Origin: Motacilla alba alba
Taxonomy: Eukaryota > Chordata > Aves > Passeriformes > Motacillidae
Assembly (NCBI RefSeq): GCF_015832195.1
Contig: NC_052017.1
Location: 81,283,801-81,347,800 of the forward strand
Direction: 5' to 3'
DNA: 64,000 bases
Below, piece after piece: positions 37,739 through 50,924 of this stretch. Position 1 is the first letter of the stretch. Every line of letters starts with the position of its first letter. The notes beneath the pieces were generated by a model. The model saw only the letters and a list, made by a program, of their open reading frames with translations. It was not told the origin of the DNA and did no database searches. The position numbers and the translations under genes are program-made.

Positions 37739-40700
37739 AAGGGGTGTGACCAGAAGAGAATGCTTTACTCTGAGTCAAGTGATCCATCTAAATGAGAGCC
37801 GCTTAGAGCTGGAGCAGAAAGAACCTTTCAGAAGATTGGATGGAGCAATCGGGGAAAAAGCACCAAGAAGTGAGATATTACTCTGCTGCAGTGCACCTGA
37901 CTTCAGCGTTTCCCACTTTCTTGACAGAAATATTTCCTAGAGACTCTGATGGGACTTGCTGAGGTTGTTTCAATGATGGAAGCCACTGCAAGCTGAAGGC
38001 CTTTCCAGAAGAAGGCTGTAGGAAACTCTGCTCTGCAAGGACTCAATATGAGATTTATTTTCATGTTTGGTATTTTCTCTGTTTCATCAGCAATTCTGAG
38101 CTATCCTTGGCTGAAGAGTGAAGTTATTCTAACTTATTCTAAGTAACTTTGCTGTAAATAAAATTTTTCCTTTTTTTTTGAGACTGGAAGCTATTCCATC
38201 CAAGGACCTATGAGTCATGCTCTGTCATACCAAGTGTGGTTTAAAGTTTGAATAATCTCTCTCAGTGATCCAGCAGGTGAAGCCTCTGCAGCTGTGCCTA
38301 CTCCTGTATGGACTGCAGCCCATGCAGTAAGCAAATTCTACAAATCATTTGGGGCAAAATGTTGTTGTGTATTTGGGAAATTGGAGAGAAACTTCCATTG
38401 CAGAAGCTCATCCCTTAGCTCGTAACTGCTATTCAAAGAGGGACACCACACATACAGAAGGCAATTATTATTTAATGTTTGATAGATGAAGGTCTGCCAC
38501 TTATGTGTCTGGTGAGACATGAGTGCCTCTGCTATTCTCCCATATCGTTTTCCTTTTGCAGTCTCCAAGGAAGCCCAGTGCTTTGGTCTGAGACCGTATG
38601 CTGAAATATTGACAGCTGTTTCAGGGCAAGAGCTCAATCTTTCTTGCACAAACCTTGCTCTCCCAGCAGGACAAAATTCACTGGATTCAGGGCAGTAAAA
38701 GTTACCCAGACCAGTCACCTCTCATCTTCCAGCACAACTTCTTCAAAGTTTGTTTTTCCTCTCAACACTAAGGGGAAGGTGACATTTTGATAACAAGTTC
38801 TGCTGGTTTCAGCTAACTTTCCTCATCTATAGGTTCACATTTGCATTATTCAGGTGCTTGTTTCTAGTATCTAACAGAAGCATATTGAAAGGACAACTCC
38901 CCAGACGTACAGTAGTATGTGGTACAGAAATCCAACACTACATGCAATACAGCATTTTCATGTCTCTGCTCCCAGAGCAGAAGAAAGGAGTAAACAGAAA
39001 GGAACAAAATATGGCCCAGGAAGAACTGAATGACCAGCAATAAATCATATTTCTTCAGTGTGACAAAGGAGACAGAAAAATAGCTATGCCAGATGCCCAG
39101 ATTTAAACTACCTTCAATTACCTAAATCTGATGGTTCTGCTTTTTTTTTGAAAATCATCACAAGAATATGTTAGGCTACGCCAAAAGCTGGGGTCCAGGC
39201 AACACTGCAAGATGGAATAGTAAAAATAGTGGCTTTCTGCAAACACTAGACAGAAACACTTTTATGAAGAAGCAAGGAAGATTCATGCTATTTATTTCAT
39301 ACTAACAATTGGCTCTACCCTCAATATCCATGTTATTTCATAAACAAATATATCTGGTTATATTAAAGTGAGAAAAAGAAAGCCCTTTAAATCTGCCCCT
39401 TATGAATTCCAGTAAAATTAGTCCTTGAGCATTCTTTTCATCTTCTAGAATTGTACACAAACTACTGTCTGTATACCTGCATACTCAGGCTTTATTTTAT
39501 ACATGAACAGAGATTTAGAAATATCTCATAAAACAAAGGAAATTTATTTACAGATTTCCTTTGGGTGGCATAAAGCTCACTGTAAAAGCTGACAGATCTT
39601 CACATTGTGCAGTACTATGTGACACTACAGCACTTCTGTGAATAACAGTAGGCAGACTGGTGGCACATGCTCCAACAAGTTATTGTTTCTGGGACTTGTA
39701 GATACTATTTTACAGTTGATAAGCAACTTTCACTGAAAGGTTTTAGTTTTCAAGCAATGCAGAAAGCTATTTAAAAATAACCTGATCATGAAACAAAACT
39801 GAAGGGACATGAGGGATTTTTTTTTTTTTTAAAAACATATTAAAAAATATCTCAATGGGGATAGGTAATAAAATTTTAAATCTTTGATCATGTAAGACAT
39901 TTGCCCTGTCTGATGCCTGCTTAGTTTTTACAAGACCCTTTTGTGAGGGATCTTATCTTCTAGAAATACAGGCAGCCTGTTAAAGTGGATCATTCTCACC
40001 CACAAGATTTGAAACATTCACAGAATTCTTATTTTTTTCTTCTACAAAAGCTGTCTTGATTTTTATTTCATCTATCACCCTCACCCAAGTCTAGCATTCT
40101 ACTTCCACTAATATGCCCAAACAGACACAGGGTTTCTAAGTCAGTAGTGCTCTGGCCTCCCTTGGAGCTCTGCAAAAATTGGTATCACAGTTGCCTCCCT
40201 CTCGCCCTGAGCTATCAGCACAACTCTGGGTGACAGACTCCATGTGAGAGGTGGCTGCAGCATTTCAGTTGTTTCATCCCGAGTTTCTTTGGGTCTCTCT
40301 GCTGAATACATAGACATGAGGATTCATTACTACTTATTTTATTCTATTTTATCTATCTATCCCTTGACCTCTCCTCCTCATACTTCACCTTGAGATAACT
40401 GCTGCAATTAGTCTTCCATAAGCGTAGAAAATCCCTTTCCTCCACGATGAGCACAGAAACATTAAAAAAAGTATTCAGTAGATTTACTGTGGGGAATCAC
40501 ATGGCATAATTCTGAATACGAACTCACTCTGAAAAAGATAAATCAGTTAATTTCTGCACAGTTTAAAAATACTTAGTGTTTCTTTCTAGTAATTGTTAAA
40601 CTTACAGTATAATTTGTCTTCTCAATGCCAATTTAATTTTCTAAAAAGAGAATATTTTTAAAATTTTTCTTTTTTAGTATCCCCTTTCATCTAAGCAAAA

Positions 40701-41114
40701 TTTCAGATGTTTTTGTACTTTTTAAAAATTACTCCATTACCAATTTTCATACACATTAACAAAGTATTAAACATTAGGAATTGATTAAATTGAATTAATG
40801 CCTTTCTATTCCTTTTTAGCCTTTTTTTTTTAAGCTGGTCTAGAACAAACTTAATTAATTTTTTTTAAGGGGTGGAGGAAAAGTAGCTTTCTTATGATTG
40901 ATCTTTAACATTTTAATGAATTTCCACGGAAACAAAGCAGGAAAGCTACATAACACAATCATCCTTTAAAACAATTACTATTTCTTTTTATATTTATTCC
41001 TTATCAAGGGGTACTTGAATGCACCCAAAATGACTTACAAGAGTAGGTAACTTTAGTGTGTATAAGTCATGACTGCAGATAGATTTCTGAGTGAGTGCCT
41101 AACTCTTTCTCCTA

Positions 41115-41146
41115 TTTGTACTATATACAATTTGTACTATATACAA
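41115..41146. repeat. Perfect 16-bp tandem duplication
   Basis: TTTGTACTATATACAA occurs twice in direct succession (41115-41130 and 41131-41146). The unit itself is close to palindromic. Confidence 0.95.
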
Positions 41147-41439
41147 TTAAGTAGTGTATGCCAACTTACAGGTTCAAAGGGCACAGGTGTGACAGAATGT
41201 CTCAAATTTGTATTTTTCCAAACTCTTAAAGCAGTGACCTGCATAATAAAACTAAAATGAAATCAAAACACAAAATAATAAAATACTACTATGTCATCTC
41301 CTCATTCTCATGTAATTCCTTATAAAATTACTCTCCTTCTCTATCTATGTATCTATATATGAAAAAAAACCTGTTCATTTCAACAGTGCAGTTTTTTCAA
41401 CAGTGGATGTTACATATTCAAAATATAAGTTATCCTCCA

Positions 41440-41567
41440 CCATGCAAGGCCAGGTTGAATGGGGCTCTGAGGAACCTTGTCTAATGGAAGGCATCCCTGC
41501 CTGTGGCAGGGGGCTTGGAAATAGAAGATCTTTAAAGTCCCTTCAACTCAAACCATTCTATGGTTTT
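41440..41567 (+). mobile_element. CR1 LINE 3' fragment
   Basis: The plus strand reads GCAAGGCCAGGTTGAATGGG, continues with the usual CR1 3' segment and stops at ACCATTCTATGGTTTT, a degraded version of the CR1 end. About 130 bp remain. It is older or more diverged than the copy at 19167-19319. Confidence 0.85.
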
Positions 41568-42105
41568 AGGTCTATTCCCTATGAAAAAAGGAATTAACAC
41601 CCTGGCTCTACAGCTCAAAGGCTAAAATCTTCCTTTTGTTAAAAAAGAAAATTTGTGAGCAAATTCTCCTGCACAGATGTTGCCCTGCACAGGGATATCA
41701 GATACAAGACAAGCTAGGAATATGTGGCAATGGGAATACAATGACAACACTGCACCAGTTATAATTACCACAAAGTGATGGGTAAAGTGGGGTTACAGCA
41801 GTCCCTGCAGGGCTGTTTGTTAATCTGCTCAAGAGCACATCTTTCACTGAAGGGTAAACAGCCCTGCATCACTGTTAACACAGTTATTGGCTCAGAAGAA
41901 GCTCTCACTGCACCTACCCTGCAGCTGACACCAGAATGTTCCAATACCTAACCTATGTCAAAAATGAAAAACCTCTCTAGAGTGTATTTTAATTATTTTT
42001 TTAATATGTGGCTTTCCAGACTAAGAAACCAATTCATTCAGTAAAGTTGGGCTAATCAATCCCATGAGCAACTCAAGGACACATTTCCATGGAAGGAATA
42101 ACTTG

Positions 42106-42150
42106 CATCGTATCGTATCGTATCGTATCATATCATATCATATCATATCC
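42106..42150. repeat. Pentanucleotide tandem array (TATCG)n-(TATCA)n
   Basis: Nine 5-bp units: CATCG, three TATCG, four TATCA, and a final TATCC. The two unit types form separate homogeneous blocks. Confidence 0.95.
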
Positions 42151-45100
42151 CAATAATATAATTTCATATATCAATCTTATAATAAAATTTTATTTCTTTT
42201 CCTGCTTCTCAAAAATATGTCATATTACCTACCCATGTAAACAGGTTGAAATTCCAGCATCCTTTAAGAAAAGCCACCATACTGCAAGTGAGTTTGTGCA
42301 TTTCTTGTCAACTAAAGCTAAACTTTTCAGTTCCAATACTCTTTGTTTTTCCCTCTCAATGAAGATGTGTTTCGTATGTTACTTGCCTAGTTGTTGTGTT
42401 ATTTTTGGATTAAAAGTTTTAGAGAATTAATTTATGAAAGGATGTTTCAGATATTATGCCTGGAAAGGGAGAAAGACAGTGAGTCACTTAAATGGCTACA
42501 ATGGTGTGTAGAGTCTATGCTTATGATGAAGAAAAGACAGAGGAGTTTTGCAGTGGTTCTCTCTTTGAATCCAGCAGTGGTGCAGCTCTTCTCTAAAAAA
42601 TGTAATATACTAGACAAAGTCAGTGACTGAACCATGTGCTGATCTTGTACTGAATTTTTCATGAGTATTAAAAAACCCAAAATTACTTGAGAACTCCACA
42701 GTAAATCTCTTTCCCAGAAAAAACGATGCCTGAATGCCTTTTCAAGCAGGCCCATGAGGACAAAGATGCTGCAAAAATGAGTACCAGTACTCATGACGCT
42801 GGTCATGTCCTTTCATGGACTAAATGTTTGTCCCATCCTTTACAGAGCAAAGGTGCTCAGCAACAGCCTTTCCAGACCTGAAACCACAGACTAAAGTGGT
42901 TTTGAAGTCTGCTGTGCACACACATTATGTCCGTTTCCTCTTTGCCCCTTAACCCCAGCTTTTAGTTAGGATTTAAATAGGGTTTTCTGAATGTCTCAAT
43001 AATTTTCAATGTGGATTGCATTTCTTTACGTTTTTAAATCTGAGAAGTATCACTGAACTGGATCAATTTATGATCAACCTGACGCTTTCTGGAACAGGTT
43101 TGAGGGATCTACTGTAATGCTTTGTCAGGATCAGTCATCTTCAGGAGCTTTGGAGACACCTGTGGAGGATAAAAACCCTTTGGTGTATCCTGAAAGCTGT
43201 TAGGGCTTTCTAAATTTTAGCAGTGATGTCAGTGAGCAAGACTACATTTTAACGTTATTTTGGGGGTTAAAAGGATAATCAATCTCTGAAAACTTGCAAT
43301 GTACTTTCAGTAGTGGCATGCATTGTGGCCAGTCCTTTGGCTTCCTCCATCCCAAGTTCAAGACAGGTTCACCGTATCTCTCATGGCTCTCCACAGTCAC
43401 AGTTTAATTGTAGTTGTCCTACCTCATGGATTAGGTAAGATCCCAAAAGGGCTGAAGTCCTTATCTATTTCCACAGCATGGAATTTGTTACCTTGTCACT
43501 GCAATTCTGAGTACTCAGTTTACTCCTACTGGCATAGAAACTAATGGGATGCTTTTTCTGGAAATCAGCATAAATTCTCACTATGTCTAACAGATATTTA
43601 TCAGGTGGCTTCTACATTTTCATCATAATGTAGAAAAGTCCCTCTCTTTCTCCAAATGGATAGTTGTTTTCCTACACATACTCATACAACATGCAATTTT
43701 TTACCAAAGTCTCCACCAGCATCAAGCTGACTTAATTCTTTTTTAAAAGAAAGTACATCTCAGACAGTACAGCTGAAATTTTGCAGATTTTACAACTGTC
43801 TGCATTTTACAGCATCCCAAACACACATGGTTCTATTTAACTCTCATCAGAGGTTCCTGAGAATCACCTACTGCATCCACGTTTGCATTACAGGCATACT
43901 ATACTACAGTTCTACCACTTCCTTTTTAGTGCATCATCATTCATATTCCTCCTACTTGTCAACCAATTCACCTTCAGACAGTCATATCTTTAAAATGCTA
44001 ATGTATCCCATGCTATGCAACAAGGTGCTTCTGTCTTTTAATGGCTAGATGAAAATTTTAACTGAATGGAAAAAATTAGGAAGAAACTGTGGTGCAGTGA
44101 TTTATATGAGTAAGTTATAGTACATCTATTTATAGCCTTACACAGCTTTTTAATGATAGTCTGCTGGCATAATTAAGACTCCTTGCACAGAGTTTGAACA
44201 AAAACATAACAACAACAATAATATTTAATTGCATTTTATATGCAAAAATCAATGGGGCTTCAGCTAAGAGCAATATGTTATTCATATGCTAAATTATTCT
44301 AAATTGGGTTGTGACATACTGTTTGTTCCTCAAACTCACTGAAGATGCACACATTAATTTACAAGAACTCCAGAAAATGTGTATGGGAAAGAAAAATGAG
44401 GCCTACAGTTTACACAAAACGAGGAAAATGGAGAGAAACTTTAGCTCAGGACACACACAAGATAAGCAATCAGTTCTCAGTAGGAAGGCATATATTATTA
44501 GAGTAAGAAATGATTATGTATAAAAGAAAGGCTTAAACTAAATCTGGTGTAAAAAGAAAACCAAAGGCTTGTGATTTTGATTATATTATCTTGTTAGAAC
44601 AATGAAAACTTCAGTAATCCTTGGACATTTTTGCAAAGTATTTGCATGTCATAATAACAGCACCAGGCATACTAACTCTTGCTTTCTATTTTTATAACTC
44701 CCCTAAAAAGCTGAATGTATTTTTTCCCCATGGTATCAGTAAACAAATGTTCATTCTTACTGTGTGGTGCCTGTGGAAGAATGTATTTTAAAATAACCTG
44801 AAAGAATAACTTAAAAATGCAGGAAAACTACTGATGCAAGTTTTAATTTTTTTTTGTAAATATATAGAGAAAGTGAAAGTTATTAGCAATTTAAAATTCC
44901 ATTCTTCACAGATAGATTTTGCCCAGCAATCCCTACACTTTGAAATCAGTGATGAGGAGTTACTCCCCTGGAGTAAATCTCTTTACTGTAACTGTGCTTT
45001 TAAAGAGTATTGTCAGTGTGGAGAGTGTTACAGCTGCACATAATCCCTGTGAGCACCAGGCCTTTTTCTTAATTACATAAAAAAAGACATGCAGCCACAG

Positions 45101-45837
45101 TTGTTGCAGCATTATCAGCCCTGGGCTGCCTGAGGGTTCCTTCAATGCTGTAAAGGGCATTATTGAAGGTATCTGTGATGGACTGACTCACAAACGAAAC
45201 CAGATGTGACCTATAAAGCAATGGGAATTTGACAAGACCTATTTATAACATCATTTTCCCTCAGTCCTCTCACATTTGAAAGATCACAGTAGCCAATAAA
45301 GCTCAGAATTGGGAAGGAAGGGAGGTGTCAGGATCTACTCTGGCTAGAGCATTTCTAAAGGATCAAACATATGTAACTGGAGAAAGGCACTCTTCCAAAC
45401 CTGACATTCCTTTCAAACATTAAGAATAGAGAAGAGCATGAAATCATTAAAAAACATGAAAAACAAAGTTCTAGAGAAATAACTTTCTCTGTGCAACAGA
45501 AAAAAATGATTTTTGTTCTCAAGGAGTTTAACACAGGGAGGGCCAAAGGGAGATTGAAAGACTTATAAAAACTATGTAACTATATGCTCCTACCAAAAAG
45601 GCGGAATTGAGAAGATGCAAAACTATCAATTCTGGGGTACAAATCAAAGAAGTTGATACAAATTAATGCTGGAGTAGAATAGGTTTTAGACCAAAGTGAC
45701 AAAATGAGCGAGAAAAATTATGGGGGCCATTTTCTTTTCTGATGATACCAAGTTAACCAGGAGAAAGATGGGATTAGGAATAGCTGAAGAAAGGTCTCAG
45801 AGGACCAAGGCCATGGTTTCACAAGGCATGTAAGACC

Positions 45838-46655
45838 GTGTACAAAGAGCTGTCACCAATAGCTCCCTTCCAGCCAGCCCCAGCTGCAGTTGTTACGGTA
45901 CCCACACCCCTTCTTGTAAGACCTCTGCTTCCATCAGGCATAGGTGGCAAGCTGAGGACCTGCAGAGGTGGCCCCTGGGGAAAGAGGTCAGTAGCTCTGC
46001 CACAGATCCACTGCCAAACACAATTGAGACCATCAGCAAAGCTGGTGGTGTCTCCAGGAAAATGCATGTGAAGAAGGACAGGAAAAGCCAAACAGAGAGA
46101 GGAAGAAACAAAAGGAGTGAGATCCAGCAGAGGGAACACGAAGATCAACAGAGAAGGAAAAGCTCCATTCTGGCACAGACATCCACGCTGTAACCTGTGG
46201 AGAACAATGCCAGACCAGATGGATATGCCTGATGAAACTGCAGCCAGTGGAGAGCCATCACTGGAGCAGAGGAAAACAGGGAGGAAGCAGCAGCTGCAGA
46301 GAGGAGCTCCTATGTACTGCCCACCCTTTATTCCCCTCCATGGTGCTTGAACGCCTAGGGGAGCTGGGAGTGAAGGAGTGAAGTTGAGACTGGGAAAGGT
46401 GGGAGGAAAGATGAGGCTTTATTATCTGTCTCTTTTGCTTCAACTAGCCAAAACTATGTAATTGTCAGGAGATTAAATCTTTTTTCCCCACAGTGGTAAT
46501 TGGTAAATGATTTCCCTGTCTGGATCTATAGGCTTCCCCATTCCTGGTTTTTTCCCCCTATTTTCTACCCCTTTCCTGCTGGGGCTGGAGGGCAATGAGT
46601 GAGCAGCTCAGTAGATGTTTGGCTGTGGGCCATGGCAAAACCACCTCAATATTAC
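45838..46655 (+). mobile_element. LTR-like avian endogenous retrovirus repeat, probably a solo LTR
   Basis: Locally GC-richer block. It contains a segment of the form GCAGCCAGTGGAGAGCCATC followed by ACTGGAGCAG, a GTGAAGTTGAGACTGGGAAA segment, a possible polyadenylation region near 46472-46481, and a 3' part with CAGTGGTAATTGGTAAATGA ending in GGCAAAACCACCTCA. In order and content these resemble an ERVL-type LTR that I remember from songbird genomes. No internal retroviral genes are visible on either side, so a solo LTR fits best. The copy is well diverged and its edges are estimates; family naming needs a repeat library. Confidence 0.6.
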
Positions 46656-49600
46656 ACTTTTCTCTAAATACTACAGGAAACTTCCTATTCAGTGTTGAAA
46701 AAAAAGGTTGGGACTGTTAGGCATCATTAGAGCCTGAAAATTTATTATCCTGTATAAAGTCATCAATACAGTACTGCTGCTAAAAGCAGAAAATTAAAAA
46801 AGGCTACACAAATATAGGACTGTCTTACTGCTTGAGCAGTCACATTTGATGGCCTATAATGAGAAAACTGGTAATTACTGAACTTGAAAAATCCAATGAA
46901 AGTAGCAAGGAAGAAGAAACTTTAAAACAGGCACACAGTAATCTGAGCTTTAGACTATCTGAGACTTACTTAAGCAGTCACAAAATTAAACTATGCAGTC
47001 AATAATTAAAACAACCAAAAGGAAATTATTTTTCACACCTTCTGCAGTTGAGTTGAAGAAGTGTGCCATGGGATTTGAAGATATCAAAATTGGTTAAATG
47101 CAACATCAGTTCTAGTTCATTAAGTAACTGGGTCATACATTTTCTTGCACTCAGATCACTGCGGAAGCATCTGCCTAAGATTATCTATTCCACTTCTTCA
47201 TAGGCATATACTTTTGTTTTGGTTTTCTTTCCCCTGTTTTAATCAAGCAGGGATGCTCACAGACAATGTTCAGCAATAAATCAAGGCTTAGTTACAGGAC
47301 TTCTACCATTAGCTTAAAGAACTCAGAAGGAACTTAGCTTAAAATGTTCCCCTAGTAAGCTTATGCCTGCTGTAGCATGACCCACAACACACCATGGCCC
47401 ATAACATTTACCCAGCCTGTACCTCCTGCTGTTGTTCAATTTGCCATAGATAAATATATTCTCATGTCTCCTCTCATTCATATTTCATGAGCAGTTCCTC
47501 ATACTCAAGGAGAGGCTGGGAACATTCAGTAGTTGGGACCTTATCTTTTGCATTTCAGTGTTTTCAAAATATATTATCCTTCTTTATGCAGACTATCAAG
47601 GGGGGAGCAGCAGGCAGGTCACTGTACATTTTTGAGGTTGTTATTGAAGGGCCATCTAAAATGTGAGGTGATAAGGATGCTAAATACAGCTTGAACAGGA
47701 CCTCCATGTCAGATATTAACAAATATTTAAAAACTACTCTTATTAAACAAACAAAATAAATACAGTAGTAGAAGTCAAACTTCTATTTCTTCAAAGAGTT
47801 AACCAGTCAAACTTTTCATAGGGCAAAATGTCTCTGTGAAAGATGGTACAGGAAATAAAATGTACTGTGAAAGAAGAGAGATATATGAGGAATTTAAGAC
47901 CTGTTCCAAGAAATGAAAGGAAGCATGGAAGAAGACACCTATTTACTGGCAGAGAGAGACATGAAAGAAGGAAATGGAATATTTAAGAGTATAAAATTCC
48001 TTTTGAGATTATTTTAACTAGAACATCTGAGAAATACTAAGGATGAACAAATGCAAATGACAGGAAAAGGAATGCTCCTCGATGAAGTTATTTACAGGAT
48101 GGTCTGGGGTACTCAAAGTGATGAATTTGGAAAAAGTCATCTGCAGTCCTTTGCTCCATCAGATTTCATTATCTAGTGAAAAATAGAAAATCCAATGCAC
48201 TGGATATAAATAACAGTACAGGAGAAAGGCAACAGTCACTTTATTAAAATACAGAGCAGCCACAAATGCATGATAGCTGGAAGCAGAAAACTCTTACAAA
48301 GTCAACAGAATTAGACTGGAAGAGCCTTCAAACACAAACAGTTGCAAAAAGAAAACACTCCATGGTGTTAAAGAGGAATCTAAAGTTACAAAAAGACAGG
48401 GAGAACATATTTTCTTGCAATTCCAAGGTACAAGATTGGAGGGATCTTGCAGACTTTCCAGTAACTGACTAAAGGGCATCAGTGTTGCAGCTATTTTGTT
48501 TTTTTCTTACATCAGTTTTGTATCATACACAAACAGCTGAATTATATTAATAATGTTTAAAATATGACACCATTTTAAATTGCAGTTGTTCAAAGCACCA
48601 GGGGAAATTTTCTTTTTCTCACTTTAGGAAAAAAAAAGATGAATACCACATATTTATATTAGATTTTGGTTACAGCAAATAAGCAAAAATCTCTTCTCTA
48701 TTTTAATTAAGGGCATGGTGGCTTATGCAACTGCACTCTAAAAAAATGAAAACTGCTAGAATGGAGTGGTCAAAGAAAAATTAAACTGTGGAGACAGTAC
48801 CAGTCCAGCACTGGTAGACAATGGAACTGATTTAATTAGGGATTATATCTGACCTCCAGTAATTTGATTTTTAAACAAACTTTTGGAAATGCAAAGGTGA
48901 AAGGACAATAGCACATCATATTCCAAGGGCCTCATCCTCTGAAATGTCAAATTGTACTTAAAAAAACCCATAATGCTGCCAAAGTATTTAGCATTATAGA
49001 AAATCATATGGACCAGCTGGCGAAAGTTAGACAATACAAAATTGTCTCAAAGGCCAAGAAAACATGTCCTACAAGCCACAGTGGAGGAAACTGGGATTTT
49101 TTGCCTTTAGTACTTACTTTATCACTTTAGCAATAACTGAGAGGGGCCAATAGGCTTCAGGCACACAGATTCTGGTAAAGAGGAAAGGAATAGACTTTAT
49201 TTATATCCAATGCAATTCACAGGCCTAGATTGAATTGTGGCTTATTAAGTCAGGCAAAAGGGGAAATATTCCCCAAAGATAAAAGCAGAATGGAACACAT
49301 TATCTAGGAAAGGTATAGAAGCTCCAGATTTTGTAGAGGCAGTTAAGACAGACACTCACTGAGGATATTTCAAGTACTCTGGGTCCCACCCAGTATGCTG
49401 GGCCTCCAAGCAAGGAGAAAGATGAGGTCACCTCTTCATATTTGAGACTTATTTTTCTATTATTATTTCTAAATATTGTACAAAAACCATTCTGAAGTAG
49501 CAATAAAGCCTTCTATAAATTGTATTTTGAAAACAGATCTAGAAGGGTCTACTCTACACTTCCAATTCTGCTCATGAAAATTCTTTGAACATTTCAGTTA

Positions 49601-50904
49601 GACACAAATTTTAAAAGGAACAAATTAAGTTCACAAAACAGATTTCACTAGCTACAAAAGAGATTAATGTAAAAGATGTAAACAGTTAAGCCCGTGGACT
49701 TTTGCATTCTCTCTCACTTCTCTTTTTCCTTGTTATTTCTTTTTGAATCTCTGCCATCTGAAAACACATTAAAACCAGAGGAGGAGGCCGGAAAGAATTC
49801 ATTAGTGGCTCTAGTAAGGATTTAGAAAGCAAGCGTCAGGTTTCCGTGAAACAAGGAAATACAGGGAGAGGAAGTTCAGAGAAGGTGTTTACTGTCACCA
49901 CTACTGCATTTTAATAAAGTCTAATTTTCATCAAGATGTCACATTTACTGTCACCTACAATAATGCACAAGGCTTCATTTCAATTGGAACTACCTCAAGA
50001 ACCAATGCAGCTATAATTCTTGGGTTTGTTTCCCTTAATGAGGCAATCAGACTATTTTTTTTTTAACAAGAGGACATTTGTCAATGATAATGACTGTTCA
50101 TGTGATAATTTAGATTTATACAAACATATGATTTAGTGTTATACAACATTCTGGTTTAAAAATTAGCACAGTAGCACAGATTGAATGGCTTGCAATCGAA
50201 CTTCCTGGCAGATTTCTAAATGCAATTTACTGAGAAACATATTTTTATGTTGAGTATTTTGTGTAGCAAGCCTGAGACATCACAAGTTTCCAGAAAGCTA
50301 CTTGATAATCTGGAAGAACAAATAAATGTAATGTTTTTAACAAAAATCCTATTAACCTCAACGTCCTACACTCTGAGAGCTGTTGTACACAACCATGCTT
50401 TAGGTGTGCATATGCCCACGCATCTGAGGTTGGACATGCACCTTTTAGCTCAAAGACTAACAGTATCACCATGCCCATATCACCTCCCCTTCCACCCCAT
50501 ATAAATTCACATTCCTCTCAATCTGAGAGACCTTTTTTTTTATAAGAAAGCTAAAATATAATAAAACATGAAACACAGCTCTAAGAATCAGCAAGGCACA
50601 CAGGCTGTGAGCACCTTTGAGGGCAACACAGTTCAAGAACCTCTGCTTATTATTACATAGTTTTTCTTTCTCATTTCCTTAGGCACCCACATGCACAATT
50701 CTTGCCAAAACCTTGAGAAGAAATGGGATTGCCTGAAGAAAAGCCTGGTCACCTACGGGAAAAGATTAATTTTCCTAACACCATCTTGGAGTACAAACAG
50801 GTGAATCCAACGACCTCTCCAAACGGGAGGAAAGGGTTTTTCTTCAGAGAGTCAAATCTGTGAGTTGGTGTCCAGACTGACAAGTTAGAAGGCACTGACA
50901 TGAC

Positions 50905-50924
50905 TGCAGTGCAGCTGCACTGCA
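50905..50924. repeat. 20-bp perfect palindrome
   Basis: TGCAGTGCAGCTGCACTGCA is identical to its own complement over 20 bp, with a CAGCTG core at the centre (an E-box type hexamer). Confidence 0.9.

Noticed and set aside
42089..42430. Plus-strand open frame of 113 codons
   Set aside because: Its first part is only the translation of the TATCG/TATCA pentamer array; the rest lacks any family feature.
45838..46350. Plus-strand open frames in the LTR-like block
   Set aside because: Short, in several frames, no retroviral protein motif; a consequence of the GC-rich repeat.
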